This document shows, one piece after another, positions 6,424 through 14,363 of a stretch of DNA of 20,476 nucleotides; the first letter of the stretch is position 1, and every line of letters begins with the position of its first letter. The notes below the pieces were generated by a model that was not told the DNA's origin, searched no databases, and worked only from the letters and a program-made list of their open reading frames with translations. The translations under genes and the position numbers were made by a program. Source of the DNA: Clostridiaceae bacterium (GTDB taxonomy: Bacteria > Bacillota > Clostridia > Oscillospirales > Acutalibacteraceae); assembly GCA_016295355.1 (NCBI GenBank), contig JAEDLK010000026.1:1-20476 (forward strand), written 5' to 3'.

Positions 6424-6499
6424 TGGTGGACGCTAAGGGACTCGAACCCATGACCTTCCGCACGTCAAGCGGATGCTCTACCAGCTGAGCTAAACGTCC
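6424..6499 (-). tRNA. tRNA-Val (GAC)
   Basis: The reverse complement folds as a 76-base tRNA. The acceptor is GGACGTT with AGCGTCC, the D arm is GCTC...GAGC, and the anticodon stem TCCGC/GCGGA has loop TTGACGT giving anticodon GAC. The T loop is TTCGAGT, the discriminator is A, and CCA is encoded. The T stem has one U-U mismatch. It is the second gene of the tRNA-Lys/tRNA-Val unit. Confidence 0.93.
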
Positions 6500-6545
6500 G
6501 TAAATGATCCTTGACCGAAAAGAGTGAACTTTTTGAATCAAGGAT

Positions 6546-6621
6546 TGGTGACCCATCGGGGAATCGAACCCCGGACACCTTGATTAAAAGTCAAGTGCTC
6601 TACCGGCTGAGCTAATGGATC
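6546..6621 (-). tRNA. tRNA-Lys (TTT)
   Basis: The reverse complement gives a 76-base tRNA. The acceptor is GATCCAT with ATGGGTC, the anticodon stem CTTGA/TCAAG has loop CTTTTAA giving anticodon TTT, the T arm is CGGGG-TTCGATT-CCCCG, the discriminator is A, and CCA is encoded. It is the first gene of the pair, 46 bases before tRNA-Val. Confidence 0.95.
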
Positions 6622-6636
6622 GTTTGCGACCACATA

Positions 6637-6665
6637 ATTATAGCAAAGGTAATATCTTTTGTCAA
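6637..6665 (-). promoter_or_regulatory. tRNA operon promoter, full consensus
   Basis: Minus strand TTGACA (6660-6665), a 17-base spacer and TATAAT (6637-6642) are a perfect match to the housekeeping sigma consensus. It lies 15 bases before the tRNA-Lys 5' end, as expected for a strong stable-RNA promoter. Confidence 0.9.
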
Positions 6666-6795
6666 GTACTATTTCCCTTTTTGCAGAAATTTTGCAAAGG
6701 CAAACTAATTTGCATTTTTTTGCCTCACTTAACCCAACATATCTTTTTCGATGGTTGGCCAATAAAAGCCACTCAATGGCAGATATTACTTTTGC

Positions 6796-6838
6796 AACAA
6801 AATAGCCGTGACAATCCAAAGGACAGATTGCCACGGCT
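6796..6838 (-). terminator. Terminator of the maltodextrin operon
   Basis: On the minus strand, 6826-6838 pairs with 6804-6816 (13 pairs, one G-U), followed by ATTTTGTT. It lies 14 bases beyond the malQ stop codon and ends the binding protein-permease-malQ transcript. Confidence 0.8.
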
Positions 6839-6852
6839 TGTTTTGAACTGGT

Positions 6853-8367
6853 TTATTGCTTGAGGGTATCGACCGTTGCCGGATTCAATCGCCCGTATAG
6901 GGCAGTGTTTTCCCGAACAATACCGGCCAGCCAATCGTTGACACATCCCGGGGTCAAACGCCACTGCCAGTTACCTCCGACCGTGGAGGGCGTGTTAATC
7001 CGTCCCTCCTCCGATAGACCCATAATGTCGGGCATCATCAAAATAGCCGTATCAGCCACCGACATCAGTGCCGTGCGCATCATCGCCCAGTTAATGCCTT
7101 CGGCATCATCCACATGCATATATCGGCGGGCAAACGCCACATCCTCGGCAGCGGCCGTTTCACTCCATCCCTTTATGGTATTATTGTCGTGCGTGCCGGT
7201 ATACACCACGCAGTTGTTGGGATAACAGTGCGGTAAATAGTCGCTTTCCTCACGGGAATCAAACGCAAACTGCAACACCTTCATGCCAGGAAAGCCTGTT
7301 TCTTCGAGAAGTTTTTTAACGGCCGGCGTCAAAAAGCCCAAATCCTCGGCAATAATAGGCGGACGGTGGCCGATGTCCTTCTGTAAAGCGGAAAACAACG
7401 CCATACCCGGCCCTTTTTTCCAACTCCCGCGCCTGGCTGTTTTAGCCCCGTATTTCACACAATAATAAGATTCAAAGCCCCTAAAGTGGTCAATCCGAAG
7501 CACATCGTACACCTTAAGAGCCCGTTTAACCCTTGCACGCCACCAACTATAAGGCCGTTTTTCAGACGCCATAGCTTCCCAGTGATACACCGGCATCCCC
7601 CAAAGCTGACCGTCCGGCGAAAAGGCATCCGGCGGACACCCAGCCACCATAACCGGTCTGCGTTCTTCATCCAAAGCAAACTGTTCGCTGTGGCTCCAAA
7701 CATCGGCACTGTCATCGGCCACATAGATCGGCATATCCCCGATGATGCGAATACCCTTTTGATTGGCATAGTCCTTAAGGGCAAACCACTGAGAAAAAAA
7801 GAGATACTGTAAAAAACGGTAAAATTCTATATTTTCCGCCAGAACTTCCCTTGCCTGTTTAAGCGCCGAAGGACGGCACAAACGAACCGATTCCGGCCAT
7901 TCGTGCCAGCTTTTACCCATGAAGGAATCCTTGAGTGCCATGAACAAGGCATAGTCCTCCAGCCAATCACGTTCACGCTGACAAAAAGCCTCAAAATCAT
8001 CTCTCGGCCGCTGACAAAACCGACGGTAAGCCAATCGTAACACCGGCAGACGATTCTCATAAAGCTTTGCATAGTCCACCTTTTTGGGGTCCTGGCCAAA
8101 ATCTACCATCCTGTATTCTTCAGGCAGCAAAAGCCCCTGTTTGGCCAATTCGTCCAAATCAATCAAATACGGGTTTCCGGCCGCCGAAGAAAACGACTGA
8201 TACGGCGAGTCCCCGAAGTTCGTCGGATTGATAGGCAATATCTGCCAATAAGTCTGCCCTGCCTTGCACAGAAAGTCTACAAATTCATAGCTTTCCTTGC
8301 CAAGCGTGCCGATACCGTAGGGTGATGCCAAGGAAAAAATCGGCATCAAAATACCGCTGGTTCTCAT
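6853..8367 (-). CDS. malQ: 4-alpha-glucanotransferase (amylomaltase, GH77)
   Basis: This 504-residue cytoplasmic enzyme of normal GH77 length transfers alpha-1,4-glucan segments between maltodextrins and releases glucose. The N-terminus has the family motif SPYGIGTLG (15-23) followed by WQILPINPTNFGDSPYQSF. Asp293 (LRIDHFRG) is the expected nucleophile, Glu341 (IIAEDLG) the acid/base, and Asp394 (TGTHDNNT) the third conserved carboxylate. The ATG at 8365-8367 has AAGGGGGA five bases upstream. It is the last gene of the operon, 25 bases after the permease stop. A small 7-bp hairpin (8381-8387 with 8395-8401) spans that stop and could tune malQ translation. Placement beside a sugar transporter supports uptake of maltodextrins and their processing inside the cell. 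Confidence 0.95.
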   Translation of the reverse strand: MRTSGILMPIFSLASPYGIGTLGKESYEFVDFLCKAGQTYWQILPINPTNFGDSPYQSFSSAAGNPYLIDLDELAKQGLLLPEEYRMVDFGQDPKKVDYAKLYENRLPVLRLAYRRFCQRPRDDFEAFCQRERDWLEDYALFMALKDSFMGKSWHEWPESVRLCRPSALKQAREVLAENIEFYRFLQYLFFSQWFALKDYANQKGIRIIGDMPIYVADDSADVWSHSEQFALDEERRPVMVAGCPPDAFSPDGQLWGMPVYHWEAMASEKRPYSWWRARVKRALKVYDVLRIDHFRGFESYYCVKYGAKTARRGSWKKGPGMALFSALQKDIGHRPPIIAEDLGFLTPAVKKLLEETGFPGMKVLQFAFDSREESDYLPHCYPNNCVVYTGTHDNNTIKGWSETAAAEDVAFARRYMHVDDAEGINWAMMRTALMSVADTAILMMPDIMGLSEEGRINTPSTVGGNWQWRLTPGCVNDWLAGIVRENTALYGRLNPATVDTLKQ

Positions 8368-8392
8368 AAAAATCCCCCTTAAAGGCTTCCGA

Positions 8393-9268
8393 TTAGCCTT
8401 TTACGGCTCCCGAAATAACGCCTTTAATGATATATTTCTGACAAAGGGCATAGAAAATGACAATGGGAATTAAGCAAAGAATGATCAGTGCCATCATAGC
8501 GCCCATATCCCGTCGTCCGTAACTACCCTGCAGATACTGAATATGAATGGGTATTGTTTTATATTTGTTTTGATCAAGCACCAAATAGGGCAACAAATAG
8601 TCATTCCAAATCCACATGGTTTCCAAAATACCCACAGACAAATAGGTCGGTTTCATAATCGGAAGAACAACCCGGAAGAAGGTTTGGATCGGCCCGCAAC
8701 CATCAATGGTGGCGGCCTCCTCGATTTCCAGGGGTATGCCCTTCACAAATCCGCTGAACAAAAAGACGGCTAATCCCGCTCCAAACCCCAAATAAATAAT
8801 TGAAATCAACACCGGATTATTCAGCCTTAAACGATCGGCCGTTTTGGACAGGGTGAACATGACCATTTGGAACGGAACGACCATGGAAAAAATGCACAAA
8901 TAATAGAATGCCCGGCACAGCCATGAATCAACCCGATTGATATACCAAGCCGCCATGGAAGTGGCAATGAGAATCAGCAAGGTTGAGAGCACCGTGATTA
9001 TCACACTGTATAACACCGAACGCCAAAACGGATAGTTGCCGTGCGAAACACCGGTCAAATAATTGGAAAAGCCCACAAAGGTTTCGCCGCTTGGCCATGA
9101 AAACGGCGATAGCGTGATGGCATTTTTGCTTTTGAAGGAATTGAGCAACACCACCGCCACCGGGAACACATACACAACCGAAAGCAAGCAAAACACCGCC
9201 GTCAGCACCCGATTAACCCTGCTTTGGTGCGGTGGCCCAGCATGAATGCGTTTCTTAACACCAGTCAT
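8393..9268 (-). CDS. ABC sugar transporter permease, MalG type
   Basis: This 291-residue permease has about six hydrophobic segments. The EAA loop that contacts the ATPase reads EEAATIDGCGPIQTF, followed by RVVLPIMKP, near residues 190-215. The C-terminus IIKGVISGAVKG is typical of CUT1 MalG-like permeases. It forms the membrane channel with the MalF-type partner. Its ATG (9266-9268) overlaps the partner's TAA (9268-9270) by one base, so translation is coupled. The operon has no MalK-type ATPase gene; Firmicutes commonly use one shared MsmK/MalK ATPase encoded elsewhere. Substrate is probably maltodextrin, inferred from malQ. Confidence 0.9.
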   Translation of the reverse strand: MTGVKKRIHAGPPHQSRVNRVLTAVFCLLSVVYVFPVAVVLLNSFKSKNAITLSPFSWPSGETFVGFSNYLTGVSHGNYPFWRSVLYSVIITVLSTLLILIATSMAAWYINRVDSWLCRAFYYLCIFSMVVPFQMVMFTLSKTADRLRLNNPVLISIIYLGFGAGLAVFLFSGFVKGIPLEIEEAATIDGCGPIQTFFRVVLPIMKPTYLSVGILETMWIWNDYLLPYLVLDQNKYKTIPIHIQYLQGSYGRRDMGAMMALIILCLIPIVIFYALCQKYIIKGVISGAVKG

Positions 9269-10176
9269 TACCGTTGCACCTCCTTTTTTCGCGTCAAATA
9301 GAGCTGTAGCAAAGCAATAATGACAACCACCAAAAAGAATAAAACGGCTTTGGCCTGGCCGATCCCCTTGGAAATCGAGCTTTGATAAAAGGTTTTATAG
9401 ATATTCAGCGCCAGCATTTCGGTCGCGTGCGCCGGTTCGCCGTCGGTCAAAGCCAGGTTTTGATCGAACAGCTTAAAGGAATTGGTGAGGGTTAAAAAGG
9501 TGCAAATGGTAATCGACGGCATAATAGAAGGCAGAGTGATATGTCTCAAAATACGCCATGAGCCGGCACCGTCGATTTTAGCGGCCTCCACATACTCAAT
9601 TGGCACATTCTGCAAACCGGCAATATAAATAATCATCATATAACCGATCTGCTGCCAGCACATCAGTGCGACAAGCCCGATAAAACCGGTGGTGGCATTC
9701 AAATTGATCAGTGGCGGATTCATCTCATTTATTTTAACCGCTATTCCGTTAATAATCAACTGCCAAATATAGCCCAGTACAATACCGCCGATCAAATTAG
9801 GCATAAAGAACACCGTTCTGAAGGCGTTTGAGCCTCTGATTCCTTTAGTCAGTACAAAAGCAATCAAAAAAGCAAAAATATTGATGAGCACCACTGAAAT
9901 CAGTGCATATAAGGCGGTGAACCAAAAGGAGTGAAAAAACGAAGGGTCAGCTAAGGCCTTGGCGTAATTACCGAATCCCACAAACTCCTTTAAGGTTAAG
10001 GTTTTGAAATTGAAAAAGGATAAATAAATACCCCAAATAAACGGCCATACAAACCCAATAGCAAAAGCAACGGCTGTAGGTAATAAAAACAGGGCAAACA
10101 CACGCCTAATCGGCCGACGCATCAGCGCCCCGGTTACGGCGGCCCCGTTATGCTTCAATCTTTTCGTCTTCCTCAC
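9268..10176 (-). CDS. ABC sugar transporter permease, MalF type
   Basis: This 302-residue CUT1 permease has an N-terminal membrane segment around residues 26-55, a cytoplasmic basic start, and the EAA loop EAAKIDGAGSWRILRHITLP near residues 197-216. It pairs with the MalG-type protein. The start is uncertain. GTG at 10174-10176 is open in frame, but AAAAGGAG is only two bases upstream. A TTG at codon 7 has a weaker GAGGAAG about ten bases upstream. The gene lies 90 bases after the binding-protein gene, and a strong hairpin occupies that gap, which probably lowers permease expression relative to the binding protein. Confidence 0.88.
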   Translation of the reverse strand: MRKTKRLKHNGAAVTGALMRRPIRRVFALFLLPTAVAFAIGFVWPFIWGIYLSFFNFKTLTLKEFVGFGNYAKALADPSFFHSFWFTALYALISVVLINIFAFLIAFVLTKGIRGSNAFRTVFFMPNLIGGIVLGYIWQLIINGIAVKINEMNPPLINLNATTGFIGLVALMCWQQIGYMMIIYIAGLQNVPIEYVEAAKIDGAGSWRILRHITLPSIMPSITICTFLTLTNSFKLFDQNLALTDGEPAHATEMLALNIYKTFYQSSISKGIGQAKAVLFFLVVVIIALLQLYLTRKKEVQR

Positions 10177-10225
10177 GACTCCTTTTCTTTCATGCGTTCA
10201 CTGGCTCTGCGGCCAACGGCAACAA

Positions 10226-10245
10226 GGGGCGGGTTTCCCCGCCCC
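10226..10245 (-). promoter_or_regulatory. GC-rich intercistronic hairpin with GAAA loop
   Basis: On the minus strand GGGGCGGG pairs with CCCGCCCC around a GAAA tetraloop: eight G-C pairs, very stable. It lies 21 bases after the stop of the binding-protein gene and before the permease gene. The following TTGTTG is too short for a full terminator. It may act as a partial terminator or protect the 3' end of the binding-protein mRNA, raising that protein over the permeases. Confidence 0.7.
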
Positions 10246-10266
10246 GCCGAAAGACCGCTTATAGAC

Positions 10267-11535
10267 TTAATGCGATGCTTTATACTGCTTAGCCCATCCG
10301 TCAACAAAGGCACTGTTCACAGCCGACCAGTCCCCCGAGCCGGCCGAATAAGCCGTCAAAGCCGACACAACATCCGCACGCCAATCATCGACATTCGGCG
10401 TATAGTTAAACGCCCATGTCACCGTATATCGTCCCTGTGACACATACTCATTCATAATGTTACACAACACATTGTTGGTGGGCTTGGCGTTCTTAAACGG
10501 AGATACAAAATCCATTTGACCGGCCAGTGTCGCCGTGCCGGTTTCACTGGTAGCCACCCATTCAAGAAAGTCCAATGTGGCCTGGCGATCGGCCTCGCTT
10601 GCCTGGGCATTGACCGCCCAGTAATTCTCGGTACCGCAACAAAGCCCTTGGTTTTCGTCGTTGACACCTACATATAACGGCAAATACCCGATATTGCCGG
10701 CCCCAATGGACTTAATGTCGTCATATGCCCAGGTGCCGTTCTGGTAAAACACGGCTTTTTTAGAGGTGAATTCCGCTACGGCGTCATCGCCTGTTTTGGT
10801 GGACAGCACCGTCGGTTCACAGGTAGCATTGCGAATATACAAGTCCCACATATTCTTAAATGCCGGCATATAGGTGCCCTTGATGGCGGCAGGCTGTGAG
10901 GTGACATTGTCTTCGGTAAACTCATAATAGAGCGGCATATTGGCTAAATGTCCCGAAAAACGCCAACTGGAGGATGAATCCAATCCGGACGAGGCAAAGG
11001 CCGAAAAGCCCAATTCATTTTTGCGGGCGGTGATGTCCTCGGCGATATTTTTCAATGAAGCAAAATCGGTGATTTGAGAAATGTCGTAACCAGCGGTGTG
11101 TAATAATTCCTTGTTGGTGATCAGCCCGTAACCTTCGTACACATAGGCAACGCCGTAAACCTTTCCATCCTGTTTTAAGGCAAAATCATCACTGGTAAGC
11201 TGCTTGTAAACGGCACTGTCACTCAAATCAAGGCAGTAATTTTTCCATGTGTCTAATGCGACCGTACCGCTCACCTGAAACAGGGTGGGTGCATCGGTTT
11301 TCTCAATCTCTGATGTCAGGGTCTGGCTGTAGGTGCCCTCGGCCGCCGTCAAAACCTTCACCGGAACACCGGTCTCGGCGGTATAGGTTTTAGCCAAAGC
11401 CTGCCAAGCGGCATCCTGTTCCGGCTTAAAGTTCAAATAGTACACCCTACGAGCCGTCTCTTTCGTTCCTCCGCATCCGGCAAACGATAATATGACCAGG
11501 CAGAGAATCAAAACGGTTGCTATCATTTTTTTCAT
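10267..11535 (-). CDS. ABC transporter sugar-binding lipoprotein
   Basis: This 422-residue extracellular solute-binding protein has a short basic N-terminus, a hydrophobic core and a lipobox ending FAGC, so Cys21 should be lipidated and anchored to the membrane. The mature part has the family 1 sugar-binding pattern, with KVYGVAYVYEGYGLITNKEL around residues 112-131 and many surface aromatic residues suited to carbohydrate. The start was chosen at ATG 11533-11535 because AAAGGAGGA lies seven bases upstream and the signal peptide begins there; the frame stays open for 51 more codons upstream but without a ribosome site. First gene of the operon with two permeases and malQ, so maltodextrin is the likely ligand. 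Confidence 0.9.
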   Translation of the reverse strand: MKKMIATVLILCLVILSFAGCGGTKETARRVYYLNFKPEQDAAWQALAKTYTAETGVPVKVLTAAEGTYSQTLTSEIEKTDAPTLFQVSGTVALDTWKNYCLDLSDSAVYKQLTSDDFALKQDGKVYGVAYVYEGYGLITNKELLHTAGYDISQITDFASLKNIAEDITARKNELGFSAFASSGLDSSSSWRFSGHLANMPLYYEFTEDNVTSQPAAIKGTYMPAFKNMWDLYIRNATCEPTVLSTKTGDDAVAEFTSKKAVFYQNGTWAYDDIKSIGAGNIGYLPLYVGVNDENQGLCCGTENYWAVNAQASEADRQATLDFLEWVATSETGTATLAGQMDFVSPFKNAKPTNNVLCNIMNEYVSQGRYTVTWAFNYTPNVDDWRADVVSALTAYSAGSGDWSAVNSAFVDGWAKQYKASH

Positions 11536-11712
11536 ACGCTTGTCCTCCTTTATCGTTGCGTTTGAATCAGTCGAAGACCATACGGTTTTTCTTTCCTGAC
11601 ATCCAACCGGCCATCCTATTGGCGCATCACACGGCAAAGTGAAACGGATCTTTGATTGGCAAGGCGTGTGGGGGTCCTTTTTCTTCAACTAAAGCTCATA
11701 ACGCACGCCGAT

Positions 11713-11757
11713 AGTATAGACAAAAAAACAACGCCCATGCACCGAAAACACATTTTC
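11713..11757 (-). promoter_or_regulatory. Probable promoter/operator of the maltodextrin operon
   Basis: A minus-strand TATACT lies at 11713-11718, with only a poor -35 match (TGCATG, 11736-11741) at 17 bases. Just upstream of it is a near-palindrome, GAAAACACATTTTC (11744-11757). A weak -35 next to a palindrome suggests control by a regulator, but the palindrome fits the CcpA cre consensus poorly. The leader to the binding-protein start is about 170 bases and shows no clear structure. Confidence 0.35.
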
Positions 11758-11778
11758 ATTAAAATGGCAAAAAACGTC

Positions 11779-11807
11779 TTGCATAAAAAAGCCTTATGAG
11801 ATATACT
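11779..11807 (+). promoter_or_regulatory. Promoter of the nucleoside hydrolase gene
   Basis: TTGCAT (11779-11784), a 17-base spacer and TATACT (11802-11807) on the plus strand, 23 bases before the chosen start. The same hexamer pair with the same spacing precedes the psd gene. Confidence 0.6.
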
Positions 11808-11830
11808 GCTGAATAACAGAGGTGATTGAT

Positions 11831-12727
11831 ATGACGAAGGAACAATATCTTTGCAATTTGCAGCCGCCTAAAGGCCCGGTTGATGTTGTCATTGACACAG
11901 ACGCCGGTGAGAGTTATCTGGAAATGGACGACCAATTCGCCATCGCCTATCTGCTCGGTTTTCCGCAATTTACCGTAAAAGCCATTTATACCGCCATTCA
12001 CGAAGACCCAACACCGGCCATGACGGCTATGACCGACTATCTGCTGACATACGCCGGTCGGAAAGATCTTTGCGATGTGGTCATTCCCGGTGCCAAACGA
12101 ACCATGCCGGATGAAACAACGCCTGTTTCTTCGCCTGCCAGTGAGCATTTGGTCAAGCTGGCTCGGCAATACAGCCCGTCGAACCCCCTGTATGTTCTGG
12201 CTATGGCTCCGATTGACAATATTGCCTCGGCTTTACTGCTGGACCCTTCGATTGCCGAAAACATGGTAGTGGTTTGGTTAGGCGGACATACACCGTCATG
12301 GAAGGATACCAACGAATACAATATGGCGAGTTCCTTTGCCGCCGCACGCGCTGTCGTCCTCTCGTCCGTTCCTTATGTGCAAATCCCCTGTATGGGCTTA
12401 ACCGACAGCTTTATCTTTCCCTATGCAGAATTAAAGAAGCGTTTGTTTGGCACACCGCTATGCGATTATTTATTGGATTTAACCTATCGAACCTTGATGA
12501 ATTTTGAAGGACCGACCGGCAGCCGGATTTTATGGGATGTCACCGTTGTGTCTTGGCTGCTCAATGCCGATAACCGTTTCATGGAAACCGTTATCCGCCC
12601 TTCTCTTTTGCCCGGCTACGACGGTCAATATGAGGATTCCTCTGATCAAAAGCCCTGTGCGTTGGCTGTCAAACTTCATATACCCGCCATGACAGAGGAT
12701 TTGTTTAACCGTTTGCAAGGACGCTGA
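11831..12727 (+). CDS. Nucleoside hydrolase family protein
   Basis: This 298-residue protein has the inosine-uridine nucleoside hydrolase fold. The calcium-binding Asp cluster is in VVIDTDAGESYLEMDDQFAI (Asp22, Asp24, Asp33, Asp34); in classic members it is the tighter DxDPGxDD. Then come LYVLAMAPIDNIASALLLDP and VVVWLGGH, both family blocks. Such enzymes hydrolyse the N-glycosidic bond of ribonucleosides for salvage. The longer Asp motif places it in a divergent subgroup whose substrate I cannot state. The ATG at 11831-11833 has AGAGGTG seven bases upstream; a GTG at 11822 lies inside that site. The gene is divergent from the sugar transporter operon and shares the intergenic region, which may hint at joint control. 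Confidence 0.8.
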   Translation: MTKEQYLCNLQPPKGPVDVVIDTDAGESYLEMDDQFAIAYLLGFPQFTVKAIYTAIHEDPTPAMTAMTDYLLTYAGRKDLCDVVIPGAKRTMPDETTPVSSPASEHLVKLARQYSPSNPLYVLAMAPIDNIASALLLDPSIAENMVVVWLGGHTPSWKDTNEYNMASSFAAARAVVLSSVPYVQIPCMGLTDSFIFPYAELKKRLFGTPLCDYLLDLTYRTLMNFEGPTGSRILWDVTVVSWLLNADNRFMETVIRPSLLPGYDGQYEDSSDQKPCALAVKLHIPAMTEDLFNRLQGR

Positions 12728-12761
12728 CAGGTAGATTAAACCGACCAATACGATTCTGCTC

Positions 12762-12790
12762 TTGACAAATCGACGCTTTTTGTGTAAAAT
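12762..12790 (+). promoter_or_regulatory. Promoter of the FAD-dependent dehydrogenase gene
   Basis: TTGACA (12762-12767), a 17-base spacer and TAAAAT (12785-12790) on the plus strand. The transcript should start near 12797 with a leader of about 70 bases. Confidence 0.8.
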
Positions 12791-12810
12791 GAGATGTAAT
12801 AAGAACGAGG

Positions 12811-12840
12811 GGCTTCCGGCGTATTATTACGCCGGAAGCC
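12811..12840 (+). promoter_or_regulatory. 5' leader hairpin
   Basis: Arms 12811-12823 and 12828-12840 are perfect 13-bp complements (GGCTTCCGGCGTA) with a TTAT loop, extendable by two G-U pairs. It lies within the predicted leader, 12 bases before the ribosome binding site (AAGGAG, 12853-12858). A short TTT follows, weak for termination. It may stabilise the mRNA, attenuate transcription, or end leaky transcripts from the upstream nucleoside hydrolase gene. Confidence 0.65.
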
Positions 12841-12865
12841 TTTGCGTTGAAGAAGGAGTCTTATC

Positions 12866-14278
12866 ATGAAAACGGATATTTTAATTATCGGCGCCGGTCC
12901 GGCGGGTATTTTTACGGCGCTGGAACTGATTCGGCAAAATGTCGGCAAAAAAATCATGATGGTTGAAAAAGGAGCCGCTATTGAAAAACGTCACTGTCCC
13001 AAGAGCAAAACCAAGGTTTGCGTGAACTGCAAACCGTACTGCCACATCACAACCGGCTTTTCGGGCGCCGGTGCTTTTTCGGACGGCAAGCTCTCCTTAA
13101 GCTGTGAAGTCGGCGGTAATCTGCCCGAACTCATCGGTGAGGATTTGGCACAAGGCACCATTGAGTATTGTGATAAAATCTATTTGGAATTCGGTGCCGA
13201 TCCTCACATTGAAGGCATCAGCAATCCTGATGCCGTTAAAGATATTCGCAAACGGGCCATCGGTGCCGGTCTTCGCCTGGTCGACTGTCCCATTCGCCAT
13301 TTGGGCACTGAAAAAGCCCAGGACATTTACTATTCCATTGAACAGTATTTACAAAATAACGGCGTAGAAATGCTGTTCGGCTACGAATGCACTAATTTAT
13401 TGCTTGACGGCGAGGTTTGCACCGGCGCCAGCTTAACTTCGGCTGACGGGAAAACAAGCCTGGATATCGAAGCCGAGCGTGTGGTGGTGGCCACCGGACG
13501 CCGTGGTGCCGAATGGTTAGAGCACCTGTGTGCCGAGCATAACATTGCTCATGAACCGGGCACGGTGGACATTGGCGTGCGCGTAGAAGTCCGAAATGAA
13601 ATCATGGAGCAGGTCAACAAGGTTCTGTACGAATCTAAATTGATCGGCTATCCCAAGCCGTTTAAGAATAAGGTGCGCACCTTCTGCCAAAACCCCGGCG
13701 GCTTTGTCAGCCAGGAAAACTATGACAACAATTTAGCAGTGGTCAACGGACACTCCTACAAAGAGTTAAAGTCTAATAACACAAATCTGGCTATTTTGGT
13801 TTCACACAACTTTAACATTCCCTTTAATCAACCGATTGCCTATGCTCAAAAGGTCGGTGAACTGGCCAATATGCTGGCGAACGGACACATTCTTGTTCAA
13901 CGCTACGGCGATATTTTGGACGGAAAGCGCACATGGCAAAAGGAATTGTCCCGTTCCAACCTCAAGCCTACCCTGCCGGATGCCGTGGCCGGTGACATCA
14001 CAGCCGCCATTCCCTACCGTGCTATGATTAACATTATCAATTTCATTGAAGCACTGGACAAGGTTGTTCCGGGATTTGCCTCGCCCGAGACACTGCTGTA
14101 CGCTCCTGAGCTGAAGTTTTACAGCAACCGCATTCGCATGGACGAGCATTTGAACACCAGTATCAAGGGTCTGCACTGTTTAGGAGATTCCAGCGGTTGG
14201 ACCAGAGGCCTAATGATGGCATCGGTTATGGGTGTGATCATGGGACGTGAAATCGCTCAAGACGCAAAAGCGCAGTAA
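12866..14278 (+). CDS. FAD-dependent dehydrogenase (COG2509-like)
   Basis: This 470-residue flavoprotein starts with the dinucleotide motif IIGAGPAGI (7-15). It has a Cys cluster at 44, 52, 55 and 59, a conserved GFSGAGAFSDGKL block (64-76), VVVATGRRGAEWL in the middle, and the C-terminal FAD segment CLGDSSGWTRGLMMASVMG. The family is described as uncharacterised FAD-dependent dehydrogenases; the substrate is unknown. The four cysteines might bind an iron-sulfur cluster or metal, which is my inference. The ATG at 12866-12868 has AAGGAG seven bases upstream. It has its own promoter and leader hairpin and is followed by a shared terminator, so it is a single-gene transcript. Confidence 0.85.
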   Translation: MKTDILIIGAGPAGIFTALELIRQNVGKKIMMVEKGAAIEKRHCPKSKTKVCVNCKPYCHITTGFSGAGAFSDGKLSLSCEVGGNLPELIGEDLAQGTIEYCDKIYLEFGADPHIEGISNPDAVKDIRKRAIGAGLRLVDCPIRHLGTEKAQDIYYSIEQYLQNNGVEMLFGYECTNLLLDGEVCTGASLTSADGKTSLDIEAERVVVATGRRGAEWLEHLCAEHNIAHEPGTVDIGVRVEVRNEIMEQVNKVLYESKLIGYPKPFKNKVRTFCQNPGGFVSQENYDNNLAVVNGHSYKELKSNNTNLAILVSHNFNIPFNQPIAYAQKVGELANMLANGHILVQRYGDILDGKRTWQKELSRSNLKPTLPDAVAGDITAAIPYRAMINIINFIEALDKVVPGFASPETLLYAPELKFYSNRIRMDEHLNTSIKGLHCLGDSSGWTRGLMMASVMGVIMGREIAQDAKAQ

Positions 14279-14312
14279 TCATCACTCTAAAAAGCATCGA
14301 GATTGTTTGCAA

Positions 14313-14352
14313 AAAGCCTCCTGCAGTAGAAAGAACTACCGCAGGAGGCTTT
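14313..14352. terminator. Bidirectional terminator between the FAD gene and psd
   Basis: Arms 14313-14328 and 14337-14352 form 15 of 16 pairs. The plus strand continues ATCTTT and the minus strand TTTTTGC. It lies between two convergent genes and should end both. Confidence 0.85.
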
Positions 14353-14363
14353 ATCTTTAACAT

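Noticed and set aside
6320..6834. Minus-strand open frames over the tRNA genes
   Set aside because: They translate tRNA-Val and tRNA-Lys sequence, giving the familiar false peptides such as GRLAQLVEHPLD.
11536..11688. 51-codon N-terminal extension of the sugar-binding protein
   Set aside because: The extension would begin at a TTG without a ribosome site and bury the lipoprotein signal peptide; AAAGGAGGA marks the ATG at 11535.
11744..11757. CcpA cre site before the sugar operon
   Set aside because: The near-palindrome matches the TGWAANCGNTNWCA consensus at too few positions; kept only as a possible operator.
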